Below are positions 42,450 to 49,920 of a stretch of 64,000 bases of DNA, in pieces. The position numbers and the translations under genes were made by a program. Position 1 is the stretch's first letter, and each line of letters starts with the position of its first letter. Location of the stretch: NCBI GenBank assembly GCA_030524225.1, contig JAUNGV010000003.1:24445-88444 (forward strand), in the 5' to 3' direction. This stretch comes from Eubacteriales bacterium (GTDB lineage Bacteria > Bacillota > Clostridia > Lachnospirales > Lachnospiraceae). The notes under the pieces are model-generated. The model was not told the DNA's origin and did no database searches. It worked only from the letters and a program-made list of their open reading frames with translations.

Positions 42450-43814
42450 GTGAAAAACAGTAAGTACGAAATTGATATGTGCAACGGATCTCTCATGGAC
42501 AAGCTGGTTGCTTTTTCTCTGCCGCTGATGCTCTCGGGCATTCTGCAGCTGATGTTCAACGCAGTGGATATTATCGTTGTGGGGCGTTTTACCGGGAGCG
42601 ACGCGCTGGCGGCAGTGGGGGCGACGAGCGCGCTGATCAATGTCTTTACCAACCTGTTTATTGGAATCTCGCTGGGCACAAACGTGCTGACGGCGCGGTT
42701 CTACGCGGCGGGTAAGGACAAAGAGGTCTCTGAGACGGTGCACACTTCCATTACGATCGCGCTGATCAGCGGCATCGCGATGGCGGTTCTGGGACTGCTG
42801 TTTTCGGGAGGCGCGCTGGAACTGATGGGAACGCCGGAGGAGATCATCGGGCAGTCCGCCCTGTATATGAAAATTTATTTTCTGGGGATGCCGTTCTTCA
42901 TGCTGTACAATTACGGCGCGGCGGTGCTGCGGGCGGTCGGCGATACGAGGCGGCCGCTGCTGTTCCTGATTATAGCGGGCGTGACGAACGCGGCGCTGAA
43001 CATGTTTCTGGTCATTGTCTTCCATATGGGAGTGGCGGGTGTGGCGATCGCTACGGTGATCTCGCAGATGATTTCCTGCATTCTCGTTCTGCTGTGTCTG
43101 TATCGGACACAGAGCAGTTATCAGCTTCGCTTTTCCAGGCTGACGATCCGCGTCAGATATATGCGTCAGATTTTTGAGGTCGGAATTCCGGCGGGGATCC
43201 AGAGCACGGTCATCAATATTTCCAACGTGCTGCTCCAGTCCTCGGTTAACTCCTTCGGCGCCATCGCGATGGCGGGCTACACGGCGGCCAACAATGTGCT
43301 GGGATTTCTGTTCGTCTCGATCAACTCTGTCACACAGGCGTGCATGAGCTTTACGAGTCAGAATTACGGGGCGGGCAAGTGGAAGCGGATGGACAGGGTG
43401 CTGCTGGACTGCATCGCGCTGTCGGTGGGTGTGGCCGTGGTGCTCGGCAGCAGCGCGTACTTTCTGGGGCCGGAAATTCTGCGTATTTACACGGATGATC
43501 CCGAGGTAGTGCAGGCCGGTATGGAAATCCTGCTGTTTACGACGACGACGTATTTCTGCTGCGGTCTGATGGATCTGTTCCCCGGGGCTCTGCGCGGAAT
43601 GGGACACTCCGCGGTGCCGATGATTCTCTCGATTATCGGGACGGTGGGAACGAGGATTGTGTGGATTTTCCTGATCTTCCCGTATCACCGCTCGCTGTCG
43701 GTGCTGTTTATCTCCTATCCGGCGTCGTGGATTATCACGATTGTGATGCAGGTCGCATGCTTCTGGGTAGTGCGCAGGAAAATGATGGCGCAGATCCGGG
43801 GGCAGCAGAAATAG
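42450..43814 (+). CDS. MATE-family multidrug efflux transporter
   Basis: A 454-residue inner-membrane protein of typical MATE length with 12 helices. GTG 42450 is the start, after GGGGGGATAACAAG. The N-half shows LMDKLVAFSLPLMLSGILQL and NAVDIIVVGRFTGSDALAAV, the family signature, and the C-half repeats the pattern with FEVGIPAGIQSTVINISNVL. It would export cationic compounds in exchange for sodium ions or protons. It follows the zinc-ribbon gene closely. A terminator-like stem follows at 43861. Confidence 0.93.
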   Translation: MKNSKYEIDMCNGSLMDKLVAFSLPLMLSGILQLMFNAVDIIVVGRFTGSDALAAVGATSALINVFTNLFIGISLGTNVLTARFYAAGKDKEVSETVHTSITIALISGIAMAVLGLLFSGGALELMGTPEEIIGQSALYMKIYFLGMPFFMLYNYGAAVLRAVGDTRRPLLFLIIAGVTNAALNMFLVIVFHMGVAGVAIATVISQMISCILVLLCLYRTQSSYQLRFSRLTIRVRYMRQIFEVGIPAGIQSTVINISNVLLQSSVNSFGAIAMAGYTAANNVLGFLFVSINSVTQACMSFTSQNYGAGKWKRMDRVLLDCIALSVGVAVVLGSSAYFLGPEILRIYTDDPEVVQAGMEILLFTTTTYFCCGLMDLFPGALRGMGHSAVPMILSIIGTVGTRIVWIFLIFPYHRSLSVLFISYPASWIITIVMQVACFWVVRRKMMAQIRGQQK

Positions 43815-43860
43815 GAAGTTAGGGCAGAAGAGTGAATCAAACAACTGAAAGTAGGATGGG

Positions 43861-43904
43861 ATCCCCGTGGTTCTCTCTTGAGAGGGCTGAGGGGATTCTT
43901 TGTT
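43861..43904 (+). terminator. Intrinsic terminator after MATE gene
   Basis: ATCCCC (43861-43866) pairs with GGGGAT (43891-43896), with an inner CTCTC/GAGAG pairing, followed by TCTTTGTTT. Confidence 0.65.
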
Positions 43905-43909
43905 TGAAA

Positions 43910-44007
43910 CATATCGGCAAAAAAATAAAAAATTGCCGATATGCGTTGATGGATACAAAGAAGAGTGATATACTGAATATCGGCAAAAACATATTGGATT
44001 TGCCGAT
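43910..44007 (+). promoter_or_regulatory. AbiE operon promoter with two inverted-repeat operators
   Basis: The promoter TTGATG (43946)-N17-TATACT (43969) is readable. Operator 1, CATATCGGCAA (43910-43920) with TTGCCGATATG (43933-43943), ends just before the -35. Operator 2, ATATCGGCAA (43977-43986) with TTGCCGAT (44000-44007), begins just after the -10 and covers the transcription start. All four half-sites share ATCGGCAA. AbiEi-type antitoxins are known to repress their own promoters through inverted repeats, so this is very probably the autoregulatory site. Confidence 0.8.
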
Positions 44008-44037
44008 GCGCGTGATTGAGATAAAGGAGATGAGATC

Positions 44038-44775
44038 ATGCAATGGTATGAAGAAGTGCTTGATCACATAGACAATAAAAAAACGTATTCTCATAAAGAA
44101 CTGATAGAGGAACTGAAAATGCTGAAAACAGATTTGGCCGAAAGTACATATCATTGGGCAATCAGCGGATTGGTTCGCAGTGGTGCGTTAATCAGACAAG
44201 GCTATGATTCGTATGCTCTGTCTTCGAGTTTACCTAAAGAGGAATATATTCCGATGTACTCTGATACAGCAGGGAAATTGATGGAAGTAATTTCTGAAAA
44301 ATATCCATATATTCAGTTTACAGTATTTGAGACGGTATTAATGAACGAATTTTTGAACCATCTGATTTCGCAGAATACGATCTTCCTTCAGATTGAGAAG
44401 GAGAGCAGCATCTATGTTTTTCGTTTCCTTCAGGAGCTTGGTCATAAGAATGTCATGTATAAACCGAGTAAGAAGGAGTTTAACCTGTATTGGTCAAGAG
44501 ACTGTGTCGTTGTCACGGATATGATATCAGAGGCACCGCTCCGGGCGGATGCGCCGCATTCAATCATGTTAGAGAAAATGCTTGTTGATATGTCGTCTGA
44601 TAAGCTGATAGTGGCTGCTTATAGCAAAGGCGAATTTCCTGACGTTTTGGAACAGGCGCAGAGTCGGTATCTTCTGAACAAGGTGCGAATGCTGAGATAC
44701 GCCCGCAGGCGTAACCGGGAGGAAGTGTTGCTGAAATATCTCGAGGGGAGTAAAGTAGAATATGCTGTTACGTGA
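44038..44775 (+). CDS. AbiEi-like antitoxin (DUF6577-type)
   Basis: A 245-residue protein starting at ATG 44038 after AAAGGAGATGAGATC. The N-terminal 60 residues form a winged helix-turn-helix (TYSHKELIEELKMLKTDLAE, then STYHWAISGLVRSGALIRQG), which suits binding of the ATCGGCAA repeats upstream. The C-terminal domain (YPYIQFTVFETVLMNEFLNH and LEKMLVDMSSDKLI) matches AbiEi-like partner proteins. It overlaps the toxin gene by 14 bases. In the AbiE family this protein neutralises the toxin without stable binding (type IV) and represses transcription. The operon is AT-rich compared with the flanking genes, a sign of horizontal transfer. Confidence 0.85.
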   Translation: MQWYEEVLDHIDNKKTYSHKELIEELKMLKTDLAESTYHWAISGLVRSGALIRQGYDSYALSSSLPKEEYIPMYSDTAGKLMEVISEKYPYIQFTVFETVLMNEFLNHLISQNTIFLQIEKESSIYVFRFLQELGHKNVMYKPSKKEFNLYWSRDCVVVTDMISEAPLRADAPHSIMLEKMLVDMSSDKLIVAAYSKGEFPDVLEQAQSRYLLNKVRMLRYARRRNREEVLLKYLEGSKVEYAVT

Positions 44776-45832
44776 AAATTATACAGCGGAGCACATTTCA
44801 AAATTGAGAGAAGAGACCGGAGCCGATCCTTCTATGTTGGAAAGAACAGTATTTGCATTCGGACTGCTTGAAGCGATCCGAAGCGTTGGTATGCCCTTTG
44901 TTTTTAAGGGAGGCACATCGCTTTTGCTTCTGCTTAAAGAGCCGAGACGATTAAGTACAGATATTGATATCATTGTTGACCGTGATACGGATATTGATGG
45001 ATATATAGAAAAGGCGGGCAGAATATTTCCTTTTATTAATGTGAAAGAGCACAAGAGAAAAGGGGCTAATGATATAGAGAAACGCCATTTTAGATTCCAT
45101 TTTCTTTCACCGGGAACCGGCAAGGAAATTAGTATACTGCTGGATGTTGTGTTTGAGAATAATCCTTATCCAAAGGTGATGGAGCGGCCGATCCGAAGCC
45201 GTCTTCTTTTGAGCAGGGAAGAGGATTTGACGGTGAGTCTTCCTGACAAGAATTGTATCCTGGGAGATAAGTTAACTGCCTTTGCGCCGCATACGACTGG
45301 AATTCCATTTGGGATCGATAAGGAGCTTGAAATTATAAAGCAATTATTTGATTGCTGGACGCTGCTGCAGGAAATGGATGACTATAGGACCACTGAGAAG
45401 GTATATCATAAGGTTTCTCACATTGAACTGGGATATCGCGGACTTGATAGCATGCCGCCAGATTGTCTGGAGGATACCATAGACAGCTGTATTTGTATTT
45501 TGGGAAGGGGAAGTATAAGGCCGAAAGATTACGCAAATTTTTCTGCAGGAATAAATGCAATCCAAGGTCATATCTTTGCTGGAAGAATAAATGGAGAGAA
45601 CGCAGGAGTATATGCAAGTGAAGTCATGTATCTTGCAGCATGCCTTCGAACTGGCCAGACGGAATATAAGCGTATCACTGATCCGGATGAGTATAGGAAT
45701 ATACAGTTACAATTAAAGGGGATTAAGAAAATCAGTAGCATTCGCAACACAAATCCATTAGCGTATGCTTACGTGATCAAATCCCTTCAGCTTCTGAATG
45801 AGAGTGGATTATATACAGAAAGTGTGCTGTGA
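44762..45832 (+). CDS. AbiEii-family nucleotidyltransferase toxin
   Basis: A 356-residue protein starting at ATG 44762 inside the antitoxin gene. The nucleotidyltransferase core is clear: FVFKGGTSLLLLL (the GGTS motif near residue 50) followed by RLSTDIDIIVD (the two catalytic Asp near 66-68). A later segment CILGDKLTAFAPHTTGIPFG carries the conserved Lys region. AbiEii-type toxins modify essential RNAs, as shown for the tRNA-acting MenT relatives, and can abort phage infection. The gene is longer than the shortest family members but fits the AbiEii/AbiGii group. Confidence 0.9.
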   Translation: MLLRENYTAEHISKLREETGADPSMLERTVFAFGLLEAIRSVGMPFVFKGGTSLLLLLKEPRRLSTDIDIIVDRDTDIDGYIEKAGRIFPFINVKEHKRKGANDIEKRHFRFHFLSPGTGKEISILLDVVFENNPYPKVMERPIRSRLLLSREEDLTVSLPDKNCILGDKLTAFAPHTTGIPFGIDKELEIIKQLFDCWTLLQEMDDYRTTEKVYHKVSHIELGYRGLDSMPPDCLEDTIDSCICILGRGSIRPKDYANFSAGINAIQGHIFAGRINGENAGVYASEVMYLAACLRTGQTEYKRITDPDEYRNIQLQLKGIKKISSIRNTNPLAYAYVIKSLQLLNESGLYTESVL

Positions 45833-45901
45833 CGACGGTTACGGAGGGAAGATGTTCATGACAACAGGTCATGTGAGGAAAGAACTCTCCGACATGATTA
45901 A

Positions 45902-45956
45902 TCTCCATTCCGAAGCGTTCCGTGCGACGGGGTGACGCAAATATTCGATTTGTGTC
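45902..45956 (-). repeat. Mosaic hairpin repeat R2, copy b
   Basis: On the minus strand this copy reads the hairpin GACACAAAT/ATTTGCGTC, then CCGTCGCACGGAACGCTTCG and GAATGGAG, followed by ATTAATCATG. It has both the third hairpin and the ribosome-binding module of the R2 family. The frame after that ATG is short and looks non-coding, so this copy is an orphan between the AbiE operon and the TAXI gene. Confidence 0.7.
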
Positions 45957-46038
45957 TTCCATCTTTTCAATGAATTTTGCAAGGTGGCGGTGAAGATATG
46001 GAATAGTTACAGTTTTAGAAAGTTTGGAGGAAAGATTT

Positions 46039-46992
46039 GTGAAAAAGAGATGGCTTCTGCTGTGCATTCTCGCACTGCTCTTATCGGGCTGTGCCTCCTC
46101 CGGGACGATCCGGATCGGGGCGGCGGGAGAAAGCGGCGTGTATTACGCATTCAGTGAGGCGTTGTCCGATCTGGTCAATAAGAGCAGTTCGGGAAATTCA
46201 ATGGAGGTCAGAACGACGGCGGGCTCGGCAGCGAACCTGCGTCTGTTGTCGGACGGCTATGTGCAGATGGCGATTGCGCAGGCAGATCTGGCGCAGGATG
46301 CCTACGATGGCGAGGGAATCTTTGCGGACGGTAATCTGTACCGGGGCTACGGGGCGGTGGCCGGACTTTATACGGAAGCATGTCATATTGTGGTGCGGGC
46401 GGATTCTGATATTGTGTCGATCGAGGATCTGCAGGGACGGACAGTCAGCGTCGGGGAGGAGGAGTCGGGAACTGAGCAGAATGCGGAGCAGATTCTGGAG
46501 GCCTATGGGCTGAGTGAGCGCCTTGTGGATGAGGAGCATCTGGACTATACAGCGGCATCAGAGCGGCTGGCGGACGGGACGATCGATGCAGTGTTCCTGA
46601 CGATCGGCACACAGAGCGAGGTGGTTGCGCAGATGGCGCAGCAGTGCGGGATCCGTCTGCTGTCTGTGGACGGCAAGGCGGCGGAGCGGCTGAGGAGCGC
46701 TTACAGCTCCTATCAGGAGTATGTGATTCCGGCGGGGACGTATCCGGGACAGGAGGAGGACGTCTCGACGGTTGGCGTCAAAGCAGTGCTTCTGGCGAGT
46801 GAGAGAGTGTCTGCGGAGACGGTCGAAGCGGTGACACAGGCGCTGTTCTCCGGCGCGCAGGAACTGAGCCAGGTGCTTCCGGAGGGGAGTGTTCTGGAGC
46901 CGGAGAGCGCCGCGGAGGGAATTCAGGTTCCCTTCCATCAGGGAGCGGCGGCCTATTACGCGGACTGCGGCATCACGGTAGAGACAGAATAA
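46039..46992 (+). CDS. TAXI-family solute-binding lipoprotein
   Basis: A 317-residue protein, GTG 46039 placed after TTTGGAGGAAA. The signal peptide ends in lipobox LSGC at Cys18. The TAXI fold is clear from TIRIGAAGESGVYYAFSEAL, EVRTTAGSAANLRLLSDGYV and QMAIAQADLAQDAYDG. TAXI proteins normally feed TRAP permeases. Here the neighbour 21 bases downstream is a GltS-type symporter and no TRAP membrane gene is visible, which suggests an unusual two-component transporter, perhaps for glutamate or a related acid. Ligand inferred from context. Confidence 0.9.
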   Translation: MKKRWLLLCILALLLSGCASSGTIRIGAAGESGVYYAFSEALSDLVNKSSSGNSMEVRTTAGSAANLRLLSDGYVQMAIAQADLAQDAYDGEGIFADGNLYRGYGAVAGLYTEACHIVVRADSDIVSIEDLQGRTVSVGEEESGTEQNAEQILEAYGLSERLVDEEHLDYTAASERLADGTIDAVFLTIGTQSEVVAQMAQQCGIRLLSVDGKAAERLRSAYSSYQEYVIPAGTYPGQEEDVSTVGVKAVLLASERVSAETVEAVTQALFSGAQELSQVLPEGSVLEPESAAEGIQVPFHQGAAAYYADCGITVETE

Positions 46993-47013
46993 AGGAGCAG
47001 GGAAAACGGTACA

Positions 47014-48201
47014 ATGGTAATTCAGCTGGATATGTATCAGACCATCGCGGTGGCCGTGGTGGTGCTGATTTTCGGACAATTTCTGAAAAAGAGAATTGGG
47101 TTTCTGGAGAAATTCTGTATTCCCGCGCCGGTGATCGGCGGCGTGGTGTTTGCGGTGTTCACCTGTCTGTGTTATGTGATGGGAATCGCGGAATTTTCCT
47201 TTGATGATATCCTCAAAGAGGTCTGCATGGTGCTCTTTTTCACCTCGGTTGGCTTTCAGGCGAATCTGAAGGTGCTGCGCAGCGGCGGTAAGTCGCTGCT
47301 CGTCTTTCTGGGACTGGTGATTCTGCTGATTCTGATCCAGAATTTCCTTGCGGTCGGACTGGCGGGAGCGCTTCATGTGGACGCGCTTGTGGGACTGTGC
47401 ACGGGTTCGATTCCCATGGTGGGCGGTCACGGAACGGCGGGAGCATTCGGGCCGGTGCTGGAGGATTTCGGGATTGCGGGGGCAACGACAGTGTGCACCG
47501 CGGCGGCGACCTTCGGCCTGGTCGCGGGCAGTGTGATTGGCGGCCCGATTGGAAAAAGGCTGATCGAGAAGAAGAACCTGCTGGAGACGATCGTCCCGGA
47601 GGACGACAGTCTGCTGATCGAGGAGGAAAAGAAGCACGAGCGGCACATAAACGTTTACCCGGAAGCGGTCTTTCAGCTTCTTTTTGCAATGGGAATCGGC
47701 ACGATTGTCTCGCAGGTGCTCTCTCTGACGGGGATGACGTTTCCGATCTATATCGGCGCGATGATCGCGGCGGCGTTTCTGCGCAACATCGGGGAGTATT
47801 CCGGTAAATTTACGATTTATATGGGAGAGATCAACGTGGTGGGCGGCATCAGCCTCTCCCTGTTTCTCGGTATCGCCATGATTACCCTAAAACTCTGGCA
47901 GCTGGCGGAGCTGGCACTGCCGATGATGGTTCTGCTGGCGGGTCAGACTGTGCTGATGATTCTGTACGCGTATTTCGTGGTGTTCAATGTGATGGGAAGG
48001 GATTACGACGCGGCGGTGATCTCGGCGGGCGTCTGCGGCTTTGGTATGGGCGCGACGCCGAACGCGATGGCAAATATGCAGGCTCTCTGCGAGCGGTATG
48101 AACCGTCGGTCAAGGCGTATCTGCTGATTCCGCTCGTGGGCAGTTTGTTCGCGGACTTTATCAACAGCCTTGTGATTACGTTTTTTATAAACCTTTTGTA
48201 G
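47014..48201 (+). CDS. gltS: Sodium/glutamate symporter, GltS family
   Basis: A 395-residue membrane protein with the two inverted five-helix halves of the GltS family. The signature stretch is SIPMVGGHGTAGAFGPVLED, with its repeat-side partner GFGMGATPNAMANMQALCER. The N-terminus is QLDMYQTIAVAVVVLIFGQF. Length is normal. It follows the TAXI binding protein by 21 bases and is probably cotranscribed and functionally coupled to it. The stop codon lies three bases before a MITE-like element, so its downstream region has been remodelled. Confidence 0.93.
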   Translation: MVIQLDMYQTIAVAVVVLIFGQFLKKRIGFLEKFCIPAPVIGGVVFAVFTCLCYVMGIAEFSFDDILKEVCMVLFFTSVGFQANLKVLRSGGKSLLVFLGLVILLILIQNFLAVGLAGALHVDALVGLCTGSIPMVGGHGTAGAFGPVLEDFGIAGATTVCTAAATFGLVAGSVIGGPIGKRLIEKKNLLETIVPEDDSLLIEEEKKHERHINVYPEAVFQLLFAMGIGTIVSQVLSLTGMTFPIYIGAMIAAAFLRNIGEYSGKFTIYMGEINVVGGISLSLFLGIAMITLKLWQLAELALPMMVLLAGQTVLMILYAYFVVFNVMGRDYDAAVISAGVCGFGMGATPNAMANMQALCERYEPSVKAYLLIPLVGSLFADFINSLVITFFINLL

Positions 48202-48204
48202 TAA

Positions 48205-48360
48205 CAGTTCAGCCAGCCGGGAGCAACAGGACAAAACCGTGCCTGCACGAATTTTGGTCTGCTGCTTTCGGCTGAGGGAGCGCCGGATCATGAGCAAAGG
48301 CAGCCGCGAAGCGGCGGAGAGCGCGGCTGCGCGGCTTTGCGAATGGCGCGGGATGAACTG
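48205..48360 (+). mobile_element. MITE-like dispersed repeat, copy B
   Basis: About 156 bp matching copy A at 10288-10452 in the same orientation relative to its upstream gene. The ends are inverted (CAGTTCA at 48205, TGAACTG at 48354-48360). The flanks carry the direct repeat ACCTTTTGTAG at 48191-48201 and 48363-48373, two or three bases outside the termini, as expected of a target-site duplication. The internal stem GCAAAG..GCCGCG/CGCGGC..TTTGC is conserved. It encodes no transposase. Confidence 0.8.
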
Positions 48361-48382
48361 ATACCTTTTGTAGGAGATTACC

Positions 48383-48592
48383 ATGTTCTGGAAATGCAGG
48401 AAAAAAGAAACGAAGAAATCCTCCGCGTATGAAGTGGAGAGCGAGAATCTCGCGGTACCGGAGGTACACACGAGAGAGGCGCATGTTGCAGAGGAGGAGA
48501 CTTTCGAGGAGGAATGTCAGGCGATTACCTATGACAACGTCGCGATTCCGGAGATCCATGTGAGGCGGAAGAAGCGGGAGACGGAAAGATAG
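48383..48592 (+). CDS. Small hypothetical protein (charged)
   Basis: A 69-residue protein; ATG 48383 follows GTAGGAGATTACC, a good ribosome binding site. It is highly charged, with a Lys-rich start (MFWKCRKKETKKSS) and a partial internal repeat (LAVPEVHTREAHV and VAIPEIHVRRKKR). No family was recognised. It lies ten bases after the 11-bp duplication that flanks the MITE-like element, so its leader was altered by the insertion. Existence is likely from the ribosome binding site but not proven. Confidence 0.5.
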   Translation: MFWKCRKKETKKSSAYEVESENLAVPEVHTREAHVAEEETFEEECQAITYDNVAIPEIHVRRKKRETER

Positions 48593-48649
48593 AGCGTTGG
48601 ATACGGCAATATTCAGGCAAGATATTGTACTTCCGGGAGTACAGAAACC

Positions 48650-49570
48650 ATGGAAATCCAAATCAACGATTACAATGAACCGGAACACTTTCGGGCTTTA
48701 AATGAGGATCAGTACAATCTCTCGCGCTCCTGTGAATATGAGTTCAATGAAATGCATCATATGCACGAGGCTACGGAAATTCTGCTGATTGAGTGCGGAA
48801 GTGCCGATTATTTTGTGGACGGGCAGAAGTACTCTGTCGAGGCGGGGGATATTCTGGTGATCGGTTCGCGCTGCCATCATATGCGCCGTCTGCGGGAACT
48901 GCCGTTCCAGCGTTACGGGGTGACGATCAAACCGTCCTACTGCAGCAGCCTGAAGCTGGACGGGGATCTGAGCGGAATTTTCCAGACGCCATCTCTGCAG
49001 GAGTTCGAGACTCGCTTTAAACGAGTCGACCGAGGTGTGTTTGATGAAATCATTCATCTGGTCAATTATCTTTACGGGGAGAGGGAGACGGAGCGGCCGT
49101 ACCGCGCTCTTCTGGAACGCAGTATCCTGACGGAAATTGCGGTGCTTTTATATCGTCAGTCCGGGCGAAAAGGAGGGGAAAGGCCGCTTTCTGCGATGCA
49201 GGAGCAGATGGCGGAAGTGAGAGCGTACATTGACAGCCATTACCGCGAACCCCTGAGTCTGCAGGAGCTCAGCGAGCGTTTTTTCCTTCATCCGGTGACG
49301 ATCAGCAAGGAATTTCGCCGGTGCTTTGGACAAAATCTGATGCACTATCTTCATAATGTCCGGATTTGCGAGGCTGTTCGTTTGCTGGAAAACACGCAGG
49401 ACAGCGTGACGGTGATTGCCGGTCAGGTTGGTTATGAGAATGTAAACACCTTTTTGCGGCAGTTCAGGGGCTTTATGGAGACGACGCCGCAGCAGTACCG
49501 CAGGAATATCCGGGCGTTCTACGGGAGGCGACAGACGAAGGAGCCGCTGATTTCATCATCGATTCCTTAG
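48650..49570 (+). CDS. AraC-family regulator with N-terminal cupin domain
   Basis: A 306-residue regulator starting at ATG 48650; the ribosome binding site is weak (GGGAGTACAG). The N-terminal cupin half (MHEATEILLIECGSADYFVD, GDILVIGSRCHHMRRL) should bind a small ligand. The C-terminal double helix-turn-helix is standard (LSLQELSERFFLHPVTISKE, then VTVIAGQVGYENVNTFLRQF and TPQQYRR). It precedes the ManD-type dehydratase by 350 bases on the same strand and is its most likely regulator, perhaps sensing a sugar acid or uronate. Confidence 0.88.
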   Translation: MEIQINDYNEPEHFRALNEDQYNLSRSCEYEFNEMHHMHEATEILLIECGSADYFVDGQKYSVEAGDILVIGSRCHHMRRLRELPFQRYGVTIKPSYCSSLKLDGDLSGIFQTPSLQEFETRFKRVDRGVFDEIIHLVNYLYGERETERPYRALLERSILTEIAVLLYRQSGRKGGERPLSAMQEQMAEVRAYIDSHYREPLSLQELSERFFLHPVTISKEFRRCFGQNLMHYLHNVRICEAVRLLENTQDSVTVIAGQVGYENVNTFLRQFRGFMETTPQQYRRNIRAFYGRRQTKEPLISSSIP

Positions 49571-49798
49571 ACCCTCCGTGGAGTGCACACGGAATTGCAA
49601 AGGAAGACGTTCACTTACGTAGGCAAATCCGGTGCGGGAAGCGCTTAGAGCAGTGGTTTCCCTAATAAATCGTGATAAATGACAAAAAGCTGGAGAGTTT
49701 TCAGAAGGGGGCTATGCTAGGATAGATTCATCGAACAGATCAGAAACCGACTGCGCGGCGTTCTGATCGTGGAGCCGCAAACAATGCGTCAGGGAGAG
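49571..49798 (+). other. Intergenic region between AraC regulator and R2 copy d
   Basis: A 228-bp stretch without a convincing gene. It contains a possible -10-like GCTATGCTAGGATAG near 49710-49725 and purine-rich stretches. An arm pair GTTCTGATC/GATCAGAAC-like (GATCAGAAACC near 49739 and GTTCTGATCG near 49760) may form a hairpin. No binding site was identified with confidence. Confidence 0.35.
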
Positions 49799-49913
49799 AG
49801 ATTTGTGTCGGAGCGTCACAAATCTCGACGCAAAATCAAAGATTTTGCTACACGCGGCAGACGCGAATTGGATAGCTGCGCTGCCCTGTCGCGAGGATCG
49901 CTCCGGAATGGAG
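49799..49913 (+). repeat. Mosaic hairpin repeat R2, copy d, providing a ribosome binding site
   Basis: Four modules in a row: hairpin AGATTTGTG/CACAAATCT (49799-49825), hairpin GCAAAATC/GATTTTGC (49830-49848), a degenerate form of the GACGCAAAT hairpin (49860-49884), then the module GTCGCGAGGATCGCTCC plus GGAATGGAG (49888-49913). The last motif lies eight bases before the dehydratase start at 49921 and is its only good ribosome binding site. Confidence 0.75.
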
Positions 49914-49920
49914 AGTGAAG

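Noticed and set aside
45777-46067. Minus-strand frame running through R2 copy b
   Set aside because: It crosses the repeat and antisense of the toxin gene and TAXI start; no family resemblance and the R2 repeat here seems to be an orphan.
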